Shown: positions 1 to 6,700 of the stretch, in pieces
How the letters are laid out: the number at the start of each line of letters is the position of its first letter
Position numbering within the stretch: the stretch's first letter is position 1
Assembly: GCF_900142265.1 (NCBI RefSeq)
Contig: NZ_FRAH01000033.1
Location: forward strand, 1-34,067
Reading direction: 5' to 3'
DNA: 34,067 bases
Source of the DNA: Anaerotignum lactatifermentans DSM 14214
Lineage (GTDB): Bacteria > Bacillota > Clostridia > Lachnospirales > Anaerotignaceae
Notes under the pieces: generated by a model
The model's database searches: none
Told to the model about the DNA's origin: nothing
What the model saw: only the letters and a program-made list of their open reading frames with translations
Position numbers and translations under genes: made by a program

Positions 1-177
1 ATGGGGACGTCTGGAACGGTCACGCAGGGAATCCCAAGAGCCATCATAGCGGTTTTTCCAGCGATAAATATACTGGCGGTTGGTCTTATATTTTACGGCC
101 GCTTTGGTAACTCCATATCGTTCAGCGTATTTAATAAGTGATAGACGGTATCTCATATCTTGTGTTATACTTGCCAT
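1..177 (-). CDS. IS481-family transposase, N-terminal 59 residues (partial)
   Basis: The minus-strand frame starts at an ATG (175-177) with an AGGAG nine bases upstream and stays open to the window edge. The 59 visible residues begin MASITQDMRYRLSLIKYAER and form a helix-turn-helix (GVTKAAVKYKTNRQYIYRWKNRY) followed by the basic RDRSRRPH linker. This is the usual N-terminus of IS481/IS3-like DDE transposases, which bind the IS ends with this domain. The catalytic domain lies outside the window. The C-terminal part of a transposase of the same type is present on the same strand at the right edge. The family call is from pattern recognition. Confidence 0.75.
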   Translation of the reverse strand, partial: MASITQDMRYRLSLIKYAERYGVTKAAVKYKTNRQYIYRWKNRYDGSWDSLRDRSRRPH

Positions 178-271
178 GCGAGGATGCTCCTTTATGTATT
201 TTTGTTTTGTGGTGATTCAAATATAACACAAAGTGAGCCTATCCTCGCTTTTTAAATATTCAGTTGTAACA
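1..271 (-). mobile_element. IS481-like insertion sequence, 5' part, cut by window edge
   Basis: This is the transposase-start end of an insertion sequence that continues leftwards out of the window. The outer boundary is placed near 271, where the element read on the minus strand would begin TGTTA. The other copy, at the right edge of the window, also begins TGTTA at its outer end. That boundary is an inference from five shared bases; a target duplication cannot be tested because the far end is missing. Confidence 0.55.
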
Positions 272-320
272 CATGTATTGTAATCCTACAGTATTTTGAG
301 TCTGCTTATGATGTTTTTTA

Positions 321-349
321 TTGCGTTTTATGAGAATTTGTGATATAAT
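321..349 (+). promoter_or_regulatory. Probable sigma-A promoter of the tRNA-Thr gene
   Basis: TTGCGT (321-326) and TATAAT (344-349) are separated by 17 bases. The predicted start near 356 would give a precursor with about 80 bases ahead of the tRNA. Confidence 0.55.
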
Positions 350-436
350 ATTATAGATGTTTATCTGATGATACTGTTTTCGTTGATTCGTAAAGAACAG
401 GTCGCTGGTTGTAGATAAGGATAGTCCATCAGATAT

Positions 437-509
437 GCCGGAATAACTCAGTCGGTAGAGTAACTGATTCGTAATCAGTAAGTCGCGTGTTCGAGTCACG
501 TTTCCGGCT
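437..509 (+). tRNA. tRNA-Thr (anticodon CGU)
   Basis: A full cloverleaf can be drawn. The acceptor stem GCCGGAA pairs with TTCCGGC. The D-arm is ACTC/GAGT. The anticodon arm is ACTGA/TCAGT with loop TTCGTAA, giving anticodon CGT. The T-arm is GCGTG/CACGT with loop TTCGAGT; its first pair is a G-T wobble. The discriminator base is T. CCA is not encoded: the sequence after the acceptor is TCTTTGC. A rho-independent terminator follows directly. tRNA 3' ends are common integration targets, and a diverged copy of this 3' end occurs near 17631-17654. Confidence 0.93.
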
Positions 510-513
510 CTTT

Positions 514-555
514 GCAAAAAAACGGTTAAAACCTTAGGTTTTAGCCGTTTTTTGC
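514..555. terminator. Bidirectional terminator between tRNA-Thr and the minus-strand gene run
   Basis: Long arms (514-533 and 537-555) pair with one mismatch around a 3-base loop and carry A-runs and T-runs on both sides. It can therefore stop the tRNA transcript on the plus strand and the minus-strand gene whose stop codon (541-543) lies inside it. Confidence 0.85.
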
Positions 556-1143
556 ATGTCCAAAATTTTTCAGATGGATTCGGAAAACCTCGCTCCCTGT
601 TTCTATATCGGTGGTCAGAAACCTTCTGATAAACTCCGTGGTCATGCCTTGTAAAAAGAGCTGTGCCACAGAAGAAAACAGAAAACGATGAAGGAACATT
701 CTCTGGAAAGATTCCATTTTCTCCTGTCCAATGAGAACTTTTATTTTTTCCTCTGTTTGCCTGAGGTCTATGATGTCTACACTGGTTTCAGAGGAAAGTG
801 TCTTTTTCTGTATGAAGTCTTGGAATGCCTGCTCCAATAAGGCGTCTGCATGGGATAATAGCCAGAGCATTTGTCTTGTATGAATTTCCTGACAAGAAAA
901 TGCTTGTTCTGCTTCTGCATCAGAAATGCTCTGCATTATGGCAGCCATGGCTTCTGAAACTTCATCCTGTAAGCTGACAAAATCAATCTGCGTAATCAAA
1001 CGAAAGCAGAGAGAAAGATAATGATCCAGCAGGTATCCCTTCGTCCCAAGGCTTTCCTTTAGGTCTTGTGCTGACTGAAAGAATGTGGAGAATGTTGGTA
1101 TGCTTTCGTCAGGTGAGGAGAGATATGCTTCGAAAATATCCAT
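541..1143 (-). CDS. Unknown 200-aa protein
   Basis: The ATG at 1141-1143 follows an AAAGGTGG site at good spacing, and the stop codon falls inside the shared terminator. The protein is mostly alpha-helical by composition, rich in Glu, Gln, Phe and Leu, with no obvious signal peptide or strong membrane segment. I recognise no family. It is the last gene of a minus-strand run (DUF6076-like protein, 58-aa membrane protein, 127-aa exported protein, this gene) that could be one transcript ending at the terminator. Whether the run is chromosomal or belongs to the mobile element next to it is unclear. A function cannot be given. Confidence 0.7.
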   Translation of the reverse strand: MDIFEAYLSSPDESIPTFSTFFQSAQDLKESLGTKGYLLDHYLSLCFRLITQIDFVSLQDEVSEAMAAIMQSISDAEAEQAFSCQEIHTRQMLWLLSHADALLEQAFQDFIQKKTLSSETSVDIIDLRQTEEKIKVLIGQEKMESFQRMFLHRFLFSSVAQLFLQGMTTEFIRRFLTTDIETGSEVFRIHLKNFGHAKNG

Positions 1144-1218
1144 AAGATAACCACCTTTTCCAATTTAATATGCTTTGTGGTATATAAACTCTTATGGAAT
1201 CAGAAGTCAAGTGATTTA

Positions 1219-1602
1219 TTAGACCATTTCCCATTCTCCTGTAGTAGGATTTTTTGCAATCAGCAGTTTGTAATCATCATATAGCAGAACATAGATTTCC
1301 TTGCATTCGGGAGAGAGGGGAAGATCAAATTCATACTTTGCGCCTATGGAACCATTGATGCCGCCAAAAGCTGGATAAAATTGCAACTTCATTTTTTTAG
1401 GATCATCAGATACATCTTTGACAGTTCTGGTATAACCGACGGAACTTAAAACAAAAGTATAAACCGTTATTTGATCCTGCTTTTCCGATACCTTAAAATC
1501 TGATATCCCCACGTCTGTTGCTGGTATCAAACCAAGCCCAAAGTAATAGCCACCGCATAATAATAAAAGAATAACAACGATGATGCTCAATTTCTTTTTC
1601 AT
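1219..1602 (-). CDS. Small exported or membrane-anchored protein of unknown function (127 aa)
   Basis: The start chosen is the internal ATG at 1602, because an AAGGGGGA site lies just upstream; the frame is open 20 codons further upstream without a comparable site. Residues 1-5 are basic (MKKKL), and residues 6-25 form a hydrophobic segment (IIVVILLLLCGGYYFGLGL), a signal-anchor. The rest is a beta-rich soluble domain that would lie outside the membrane. It contains a Cys in the hydrophobic segment, but no clear lipobox is seen. The next gene starts 75 bases downstream on the same strand. No family is recognised. Confidence 0.6.
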   Translation of the reverse strand: MKKKLSIIVVILLLLCGGYYFGLGLIPATDVGISDFKVSEKQDQITVYTFVLSSVGYTRTVKDVSDDPKKMKLQFYPAFGGINGSIGAKYEFDLPLSPECKEIYVLLYDDYKLLIAKNPTTGEWEMV

Positions 1603-1740
1603 ACAGAGTCCCCCTTTGATGTTTTTACTAGCCCTTTCATTTTTCATTTCATCTCTCCACACCTACATCATTCATCTGGAAATCTTGTTTTCACTTGAGC
1701 CGAGAATTTTATTTCTTTGAATCAAATAATTCTGCAATCA

Positions 1741-1917
1741 TTAGGAATATACGAGTGTCACCAAAATAGAAAGCATACAAATTCCGAAAGTCAAACAGGA
1801 CAGAAAGGTATATGTCATTACTTCGTTTTCTTCATCCTTTGATCTCACTGCAGAGATAAGAAATAATGGAAACGCAAAACCTGAAATGATCCCTGCAATC
1901 CAAAGAATCATCAGCAT
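1741..1917 (-). CDS. Small two-helix membrane protein (58 aa)
   Basis: The ATG at 1915-1917 follows AAGGGGG at eight bases, 24 bases after the stop of the DUF6076-like gene. The 58 residues begin MLMILWIAGIISGFAFPLFL and contain two hydrophobic helices (about 3-23 and 38-56) joined by a charged loop (VRSKDEENEV). The good ribosome site, the short gap to the upstream gene and the clean two-helix pattern support it as a real gene. Function is unknown; it could be an accessory membrane protein of the same run. Confidence 0.6.
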   Translation of the reverse strand: MLMILWIAGIISGFAFPLFLISAVRSKDEENEVMTYTFLSCLTFGICMLSILVTLVYS

Positions 1918-1941
1918 AATTGTTTTCCCCCTTAATTTGCA

Positions 1942-2898
1942 TTATCTCTTCAGCCAGTCCTTAAATTCCTCCAGTGTCATCTCCCCACGATCACACAATT
2001 CCTTCTGCTGTCTTGCTTTCTCAGACCATGCGTAAAAATCCTCCTGAGAGATTTTTTTGCTCTTGATCCATGCGAAACGCTTCTTATATTCCCGTCTGTA
2101 AACTTTGAATATCTCATCATCCTTTTTCTTTCTTTCCCAAAGATAGGACGCCCCCAAATCTCTGCATGTCCTGCCCATGTCGTCAATGGGGCGGGAGCAG
2201 TATTCCGTATCGGTTCTGCCACGGATGGCAAAATATTTCTGGCAGTTCTTACATTTTCTGATGGGCTGTTCTCTCTTGATGCACTCCCGCAGGATATAAT
2301 CAATGACATCATAAATACTTTCTGGATAAAGCACATCTGTAAAAGCCCGATCTTCCACCATTTCATATTTGATATTCAATTTCTGAAAGCGGAACAGTTT
2401 CAAAGAATCATCCTGATATTTCTTGAAATGGCTTGTCAGTCGTTCATTGACAGTCCCTTGAGATAAATCTCTGTCCAAACAGTTGTCAAAAATATCTCTG
2501 ATCTGACGCTGTATCTCCACTGCTTCTGAAGGAATCCAAGTTAGTTGTTTTCTTGGCAGCAGGTCAATGATGTTTTTGAATTCCTGTTCTTCCGCCTGAC
2601 GGAATCTCTTTTTCCAAACATGGTAAGTGATTTCGAAATAGGGGTGAACCGCTGCCATGTCATGGAGAAAGTCCAAAACGCTTCTGGTGTATTGGGCATC
2701 TTTTTTCTGGTAGAGATTTTCAATATCCCGTCCCAGTTGTTCAAATGCACCCATAAGGGGTTGGAAATCCACATACAGAAAATCGATCAGACTATCAGGA
2801 AACTGATATTCTTTTTTCAGCGCATATTCTTTTGTTTCTGTTACGAAGTTTTCCTGTCCCTCTAACAGATAGACTTTATATTGCAGATCATCAGCCAT
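1942..2898 (-). CDS. DUF6076-like protein with a C-terminal Cys cluster
   Basis: About 318 residues. I place the start at the ATG at 2898 (MADDLQYKVY), eight bases after AAAGGA; another ATG lies at 2904. The longer open frame reaches into the predicted -35 box and is unlikely to be translated. The long helical N-terminal part has no recognisable catalytic motif. Near the C-terminus a Cys cluster (CKNCQKYF, then YCSR and RTC) looks like a treble-clef or zinc-ribbon site, followed by a basic helical tail. Proteins of this type are repeatedly seen beside relaxase/serine-recombinase elements in Clostridia. The family name is from memory of that context. The gene is divergent from the AAA ATPase gene of the element. 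Confidence 0.65.
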   Translation of the reverse strand: MADDLQYKVYLLEGQENFVTETKEYALKKEYQFPDSLIDFLYVDFQPLMGAFEQLGRDIENLYQKKDAQYTRSVLDFLHDMAAVHPYFEITYHVWKKRFRQAEEQEFKNIIDLLPRKQLTWIPSEAVEIQRQIRDIFDNCLDRDLSQGTVNERLTSHFKKYQDDSLKLFRFQKLNIKYEMVEDRAFTDVLYPESIYDVIDYILRECIKREQPIRKCKNCQKYFAIRGRTDTEYCSRPIDDMGRTCRDLGASYLWERKKKDDEIFKVYRREYKKRFAWIKSKKISQEDFYAWSEKARQQKELCDRGEMTLEEFKDWLKR

Positions 2899-2935
2899 GG
2901 TCATTTTCCTTTCAAAATAAAAATTAGACAGAACT

Positions 2936-2964
2936 ATAATATTATTATAAATGTGTCTTGACAA
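2936..2964 (-). promoter_or_regulatory. Probable promoter of the DUF6076-like gene
   Basis: On the minus strand TTGTCA (2959-2964) and TATTAT (2936-2941) are 17 bases apart, placing the start of transcription about 30 bases upstream of the ATG at 2898. Confidence 0.5.
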
Positions 2965-2994
2965 AAAAGCAATGGCGTGTTAAATTTTAGTTAT

Positions 2995-3026
2995 AGACTT
3001 ATAAAAATAATATTTTTGATAAGTCT
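2995..3026. repeat. A+T-rich inverted repeat in the divergent intergenic region
   Basis: AGACTTAT and ATAAGTCT flank a second, inner pairing of AAAAATA with TATTTTT, so nearly the whole 32 bases is palindromic. It lies between two divergent genes, upstream of the ATPase ribosome site. It may be an operator for an element-encoded regulator or a hairpin at the start of the mobilisation transcript. Confidence 0.55.
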
Positions 3027-3119
3027 AAAAATTTTTGAGATATCATTGAGGAGGTGGTGTTCCAATGCCCATATCAGATTCCCATAAAAATTTCATAGGA
3101 GAGGAGGTGTTATGGTGTT

Positions 3120-4136
3120 ATGACGAAACCGCTTCAGGTCATGAGTGGCGAAGAACTCATGGATATGGATTACAAACCCATCAAGTTTGCAGTCAGAGAA
3201 TTTCTCCCCCAAGGACTTGCCATACTTGCTGGTGCCCCTAAGACAGGGAAATCTTTTTTCGCTCTTTGGCTTTGTCTTTGCGTTGCGAAAGGGGAGCCTG
3301 TCTGGGACTGTGAAACGGCAAAAGGAACCGTATTATATCTCTGTTTGGAGGACAATCAATCCCGTCTGCAAAACAGAACCCTTACCATAACAGATGACGC
3401 GCCTGCGAATCTGTTTTTTTGTTGGGAAGCCGCTTGGCTTGGGGAAGGGCTGGAAGAACAGATTCGAAAGTTTTTATCAGAGCAGAAAGAAACAGTGCTT
3501 ATTGTCATTGATACATTGCAGTGCATCAGAAAACAAAGTCTGGATTACAGTTATGGGACGGACTATAAAGACATCCAATCTCTGAAAAAGATTGCTGACG
3601 AATACCAGCTGACTATACTTCTGATTCATCACTTGCGGAAGCAGGAAAGCAAAGACGCATTCCATATGATTTCCGGCACGACAGGGTTGCAGGGGGCAGC
3701 CGATACCATTCTGGTGATGACAGAAAACAAAAGGGGCAGTGGTTCCGTGAAGCTATCTGTTCTGGGGAGAGATGTGGAACCACGGGAACTGAAACTAGAA
3801 CGGGATGAAAACAGTATCTGGATGAAAAAAGAGGATTCATTGGAAAAGCAAAAAGAACCCGTCGACGAAATCGTTTCCATTGTGGATGGGTGCATGAAAA
3901 AACATATTTTTCTATCAGGCGAGCCAAGTGCATTGGCAGAGCTGTTCAGTAACGCTTCTGAAAAAACTATTTCCCATCTGACACTCTTGAAACGATTGAA
4001 GAAAAGCTCAGCGGAGCTTCTGCGTTTGGGTTATGCTTTCCATACCAGAAGAAGCGATGGCAAAAGAATCATGGAAATTTCAAAAATCACATGGCTGGAA
4101 GGAGAAAAGGAAAATGAAAATAGATTTCATCAGTGA
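3120..4136 (+). CDS. RepA/RecA-like AAA ATPase (helicase-type) of the mobile element
   Basis: 338 residues. The Walker A motif is GAPKTGKS (about residues 38-45) and the Walker B motif is LIVIDTLQ (about 127-134). A conserved HHLRK follows at the position of the third core motif of RepA/RecA-like ATPases (AAA_25 type). The C-terminal third is charged and helical. Such proteins bind and unwind DNA and probably help replicate or process the excised or transferred element. The ATG at 3120 overlaps the stop of a 3-codon frame that starts at 3112, right behind an AGGAGGTG site, so initiation may be partly by re-initiation. The gene overlaps the next reading frame by 23 bases. Confidence 0.8.
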   Translation: MTKPLQVMSGEELMDMDYKPIKFAVREFLPQGLAILAGAPKTGKSFFALWLCLCVAKGEPVWDCETAKGTVLYLCLEDNQSRLQNRTLTITDDAPANLFFCWEAAWLGEGLEEQIRKFLSEQKETVLIVIDTLQCIRKQSLDYSYGTDYKDIQSLKKIADEYQLTILLIHHLRKQESKDAFHMISGTTGLQGAADTILVMTENKRGSGSVKLSVLGRDVEPRELKLERDENSIWMKKEDSLEKQKEPVDEIVSIVDGCMKKHIFLSGEPSALAELFSNASEKTISHLTLLKRLKKSSAELLRLGYAFHTRRSDGKRIMEISKITWLEGEKENENRFHQ

Positions 4137-4374
4137 CGGTAGTCGGCAGAAAAATCCTTCTACTGCCCCTGCCAAAGAAAAAGACAAGAGATTGGAAAAC
4201 CCTTTGAAATCAGGGAAAATGTGGGTTTTCCAAAGATGTAAAAACGAAAAAAGTGACGGTAGTGACGGTTTTTGGGTGGGTTGGCAAAAAACTGACCCTG
4301 CTGACCCTGTCAGAGAGAAGGAAAGCGTTTGTCGGCGACGTGACCGCCTGTGTGGCGATGAAAAACAGGAATAG
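4114..4374 (+). CDS. Small basic protein of unknown function (86 aa)
   Basis: The ATG at 4114 is preceded by AAGGAG and overlaps the last codons of the ATPase gene, an arrangement typical of translational coupling. The 86 residues are very polar, rich in Lys, Asp, Gly and Pro (for example SDGSDGFWVGWQKTDPADPV), with no membrane segment and no recognised domain. Low-complexity composition means it could be a spurious frame; the ribosome site and overlap argue mildly for a gene. Confidence 0.4.
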   Translation: MKIDFISDGSRQKNPSTAPAKEKDKRLENPLKSGKMWVFQRCKNEKSDGSDGFWVGWQKTDPADPVREKESVCRRRDRLCGDEKQE

Positions 4375-4714
4375 GGGATGTGATCACCAGAGGAACAAAG
4401 GGGCAGCGTGAGGGATTTTTGGGGAAATGTTGAGAATTGACAGTGAATGGCTTTCTTTGACCCTGTTGTAAAGCCTATTGGAAGGGCGAAAAAAGATTGC
4501 TGGTTAAAGCGGCGGTGTCTTGTTCCGCCACGATTCTCTCCAATCCCCGCAGTGCGGAGATTGTTTGCCCCCAAAAGCTGATGTCAGAAAGAAGGCACAG
4601 ACGTCGGAAGCGGCGCTTTCCAGTGGGAAAAACTGCCTTTTCCCTTAGAAACTACGGGCTTTGTGCCTGACGTCGGTACCGACATCAAGGAGAGATGGAA
4701 GGGGAAGATGATGA
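4375..4714 (+). other. Non-coding, inverted-repeat-rich region: candidate oriT
   Basis: No convincing gene lies here. Several repeats are visible. CAATCCCCGCA/TGCGGAGATTG (4541-4563) is a hairpin with one mismatch. GGCACA (4594-4599) and TGTGCC (4662-4667) form a long-range inverted repeat. GACGTCGG is repeated directly at 4600 and 4669. GGGAAAA/TTTTCCC (4625-4644) is a hairpin. GTCGGTACCGAC (4672-4683) is a perfect palindrome. A repeat cluster directly upstream of mobC-like and relaxase genes is where an origin of transfer is expected. The nick site is not identified. Confidence 0.55.
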
Positions 4715-5110
4715 TTGCAAAAGGAGAATACAAAACAGACATTTACTGTCCGGCTTTCGGAGGAAACAGCCAATCTTTGCATGGCTGGTATGGCAATGGA
4801 TGACTGCCGGAGCCGGAATGAATTTATTGAAAAAGCCATCAGGTACTATGCTGGTTACCTTTCCGCAGAGAAAAACAAAGTGGTGTTGGGCGAGCAGATT
4901 CAGAAGGTGGTGGAGTCATCAGTGAAATCTTCGGAAAGCAGGCTCTCCAATCAGAGCTTTCGTATGGCTGTGGAGTTGGCAAAACTGCAGCGGATCATGG
5001 CTTTTTATTTTCAAATGGATGAAGAAACATTGACCGAGCTCCACCATCTATGCCAGCGAGAAGTAAAAAGTATGAACGGAACTTTGTCTCTGGAAGATAT
5101 GATAAAGTAA
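4715..5110 (+). CDS. MobC-like relaxosome accessory protein
   Basis: 131 residues. The N-terminal part (TKQTFTVRLSEETANLCMAG) looks like a ribbon-helix-helix DNA-binding domain. A helical region follows (RSRNEFIEKAIRYYAGYL, then a long amphipathic helix). Proteins of this kind bind oriT and assist the relaxase, whose gene starts 30 bases downstream. The only usable start in frame is a TTG at 4715, since TGA occurs just before it at 4712. Two out-of-frame ATGs (4708 and 4711) sit at better spacing behind AAGGGG, so either the TTG is used or a small frame change has occurred at the 5' end. Confidence 0.65.
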   Translation: MQKENTKQTFTVRLSEETANLCMAGMAMDDCRSRNEFIEKAIRYYAGYLSAEKNKVVLGEQIQKVVESSVKSSESRLSNQSFRMAVELAKLQRIMAFYFQMDEETLTELHHLCQREVKSMNGTLSLEDMIK

Positions 5111-5140
5111 AAAAATAGATGAAAGGATGGTGGCGAAGGC

Positions 5141-6454
5141 ATGGCAAAAATCATTTTTACTGCACGATATGTGAAGAACATTTCCAAAGGACAAATGAAA
5201 AACTATGTAAAATACATCGCCACCAGACCAAATGCAGAAAGATATGCCCAGCCGATTTCTGATGAAGTTTCTACACTCCAAAGGGAATGGATCGCAAAAG
5301 AACTGAAAAAATTTCCGAAGCTGAAAGAAGAATGTGTTGCAGAATATCAGGCGTATAAAGAAAATCCGAGCTGTCAAACAGCGGAAGATCTCATTCATAA
5401 AATCGCTGAGGTGCAAATTTATCATGGAAATGATATGAAAAATTACGTGGGTTACTTAGCCAAACGCCCTCGGGCGGAGTTCACAGAGCAGGGGCATGCC
5501 CTGTGGAATGACAGAGATGAAAAGATTGATTTGCGGAAGGTACAGAGGGAAGCGGCGGAATATCCGGGACGTATCTGGAACTTTGTGGTTTCTCTGAAAC
5601 GAGAGGATGCCCAGCGATTGGGCTATGATCATGCAAAGGTGTGGAGAAATCTGGTCACGCAAAAATCTTTGGCAATGGCGAAAGAAATGCGGATCAAGCC
5701 GGAAAATCTGGTTTGGTATGGTGCTTTCCATAACGAAGGTCACCACCCACATATCCATATCATGTGCTATTCGAAAGACCCAAAGGAGGGCTATCTGACG
5801 AAAAAAGGCATTGAAAATTTGAGAAGTGCCTTTGCTCATGAGATTTTCCATGATGAATTTTATCATCTCTATGGGCAGAAAGATGAGATGCGGAAATGGA
5901 TTCGAGAGGAATGCAGAAACCTTTTGGAGCGTTCCTTGTCTTTGGAACACAAAGAAAATCCTTATGCACAGGCATTGCTATTTACCTTGGCAAAGAACTT
6001 GCAGACAGCAAAGCATAAAAAAGTCTACGTTCGTCTTGCCAAAGAGAATAAATTGCTGGTGGATGAAATCGTTTCGGAAATCAGTAAGGATGAAAAGATA
6101 GATTCCCTTTATCAGTCATGGCTGGATTTGAAAGACGAGGTCATATCTTTTTATGACGGCAAAGGCTACGCCAGACATTCTTTCTCTGAGGAGCCAGAGT
6201 TTCGGAACATCAAAAATCTGGTGCTGAAAACGGCGTTGGAAATCAGCAATATGCAGATGGAAAACCAACATCAAAAGCAAAATCAGATACAAAATGAAAT
6301 CATCAGGAATCATTTGATACGGCTATTGAAAGAAGTCAGCAACATCGTTGTAGAAGATTATGAAAAACAGGATGCGGTCATCCAAACCGTTGACCGTAAA
6401 CTGCGACAGAAAATTCAGGAGAAAAAAGAAGCCCATGGTATGAAAATGGGGTAA
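5141..6454 (+). CDS. MobP-type relaxase (MobP3-like)
   Basis: 437 residues. The core histidine motif HNEGHHPHIHIM (about residues 197-208) is the metal-binding three-histidine signature of MobP relaxases. The N-terminal segment carries the tyrosines expected for strand nicking, such as the one in FTARYVKN. The protein nicks one strand at oriT and pilots it during conjugative transfer. The N-terminal domain contains a repeated motif: NYVKYIATRP at about 21-30 and NYVGYLAKRP at about 101-110. The C-terminal 200 residues are helical and charged. The start ATG follows GGTGGCGAAGGC. The gene lies between the MobC-like and TnpW-like genes, probably in one transcript with them. Confidence 0.85.
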   Translation: MAKIIFTARYVKNISKGQMKNYVKYIATRPNAERYAQPISDEVSTLQREWIAKELKKFPKLKEECVAEYQAYKENPSCQTAEDLIHKIAEVQIYHGNDMKNYVGYLAKRPRAEFTEQGHALWNDRDEKIDLRKVQREAAEYPGRIWNFVVSLKREDAQRLGYDHAKVWRNLVTQKSLAMAKEMRIKPENLVWYGAFHNEGHHPHIHIMCYSKDPKEGYLTKKGIENLRSAFAHEIFHDEFYHLYGQKDEMRKWIREECRNLLERSLSLEHKENPYAQALLFTLAKNLQTAKHKKVYVRLAKENKLLVDEIVSEISKDEKIDSLYQSWLDLKDEVISFYDGKGYARHSFSEEPEFRNIKNLVLKTALEISNMQMENQHQKQNQIQNEIIRNHLIRLLKEVSNIVVEDYEKQDAVIQTVDRKLRQKIQEKKEAHGMKMG

Positions 6455-6469
6455 TGCAGGAGGTGCTTT

Positions 6470-6667
6470 ATGAGAAAGGTATCAAGGGTAATGAGTACCA
6501 AAGAAATCAGAGGGGTCAAATTTCATGTGGAAAGCTGCTTCAATGGAGAAAAAGATATCACCGAAAAAGTAGCGGATATGATCAAAAAAGATTTTGAATC
6601 TGGTGCATATGACGAACCAGAGGAAGAAGATTCAGTAGATTGGGGTATGGATTCGCCGGCTATGTAG
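6470..6667 (+). CDS. TnpW-like small element protein (65 aa)
   Basis: A good GGAGGTGC site precedes the ATG. The pattern RGVKFHVESCFNGEKDITEKVADMI followed by KKDFE resembles the short TnpW-type proteins that sit next to serine recombinases in Tn4451-like and related mobilisable elements. Those have a small beta-strand segment, then a helix ending in a di-lysine. The C-terminus is very acidic. Its role is unknown. It lies 15 bases after the relaxase gene and 33 bases before the recombinase gene, consistent with one operon. The match is by pattern only. Confidence 0.5.
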   Translation: MRKVSRVMSTKEIRGVKFHVESCFNGEKDITEKVADMIKKDFESGAYDEPEEEDSVDWGMDSPAM

Positions 6668-6700
6668 GGATATGATGTTTGGCTGAAAGAAGGTGATTTT

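Noticed and set aside
3065-3241. 58-codon frame overlapping the start of the AAA ATPase gene
   Set aside because: Strong ribosome site, but the part inside the ATPase gene has random Cys/His/Pro-rich composition; at most its first codons act as a leader, which is reported as a finding rather than a gene.
4695-4925. 76-codon plus-strand frame overlapping the MobC-like gene
   Set aside because: Trp/Arg-rich product typical of a shifted frame; the overlapping frame encodes a recognisable ribbon-helix-helix protein.
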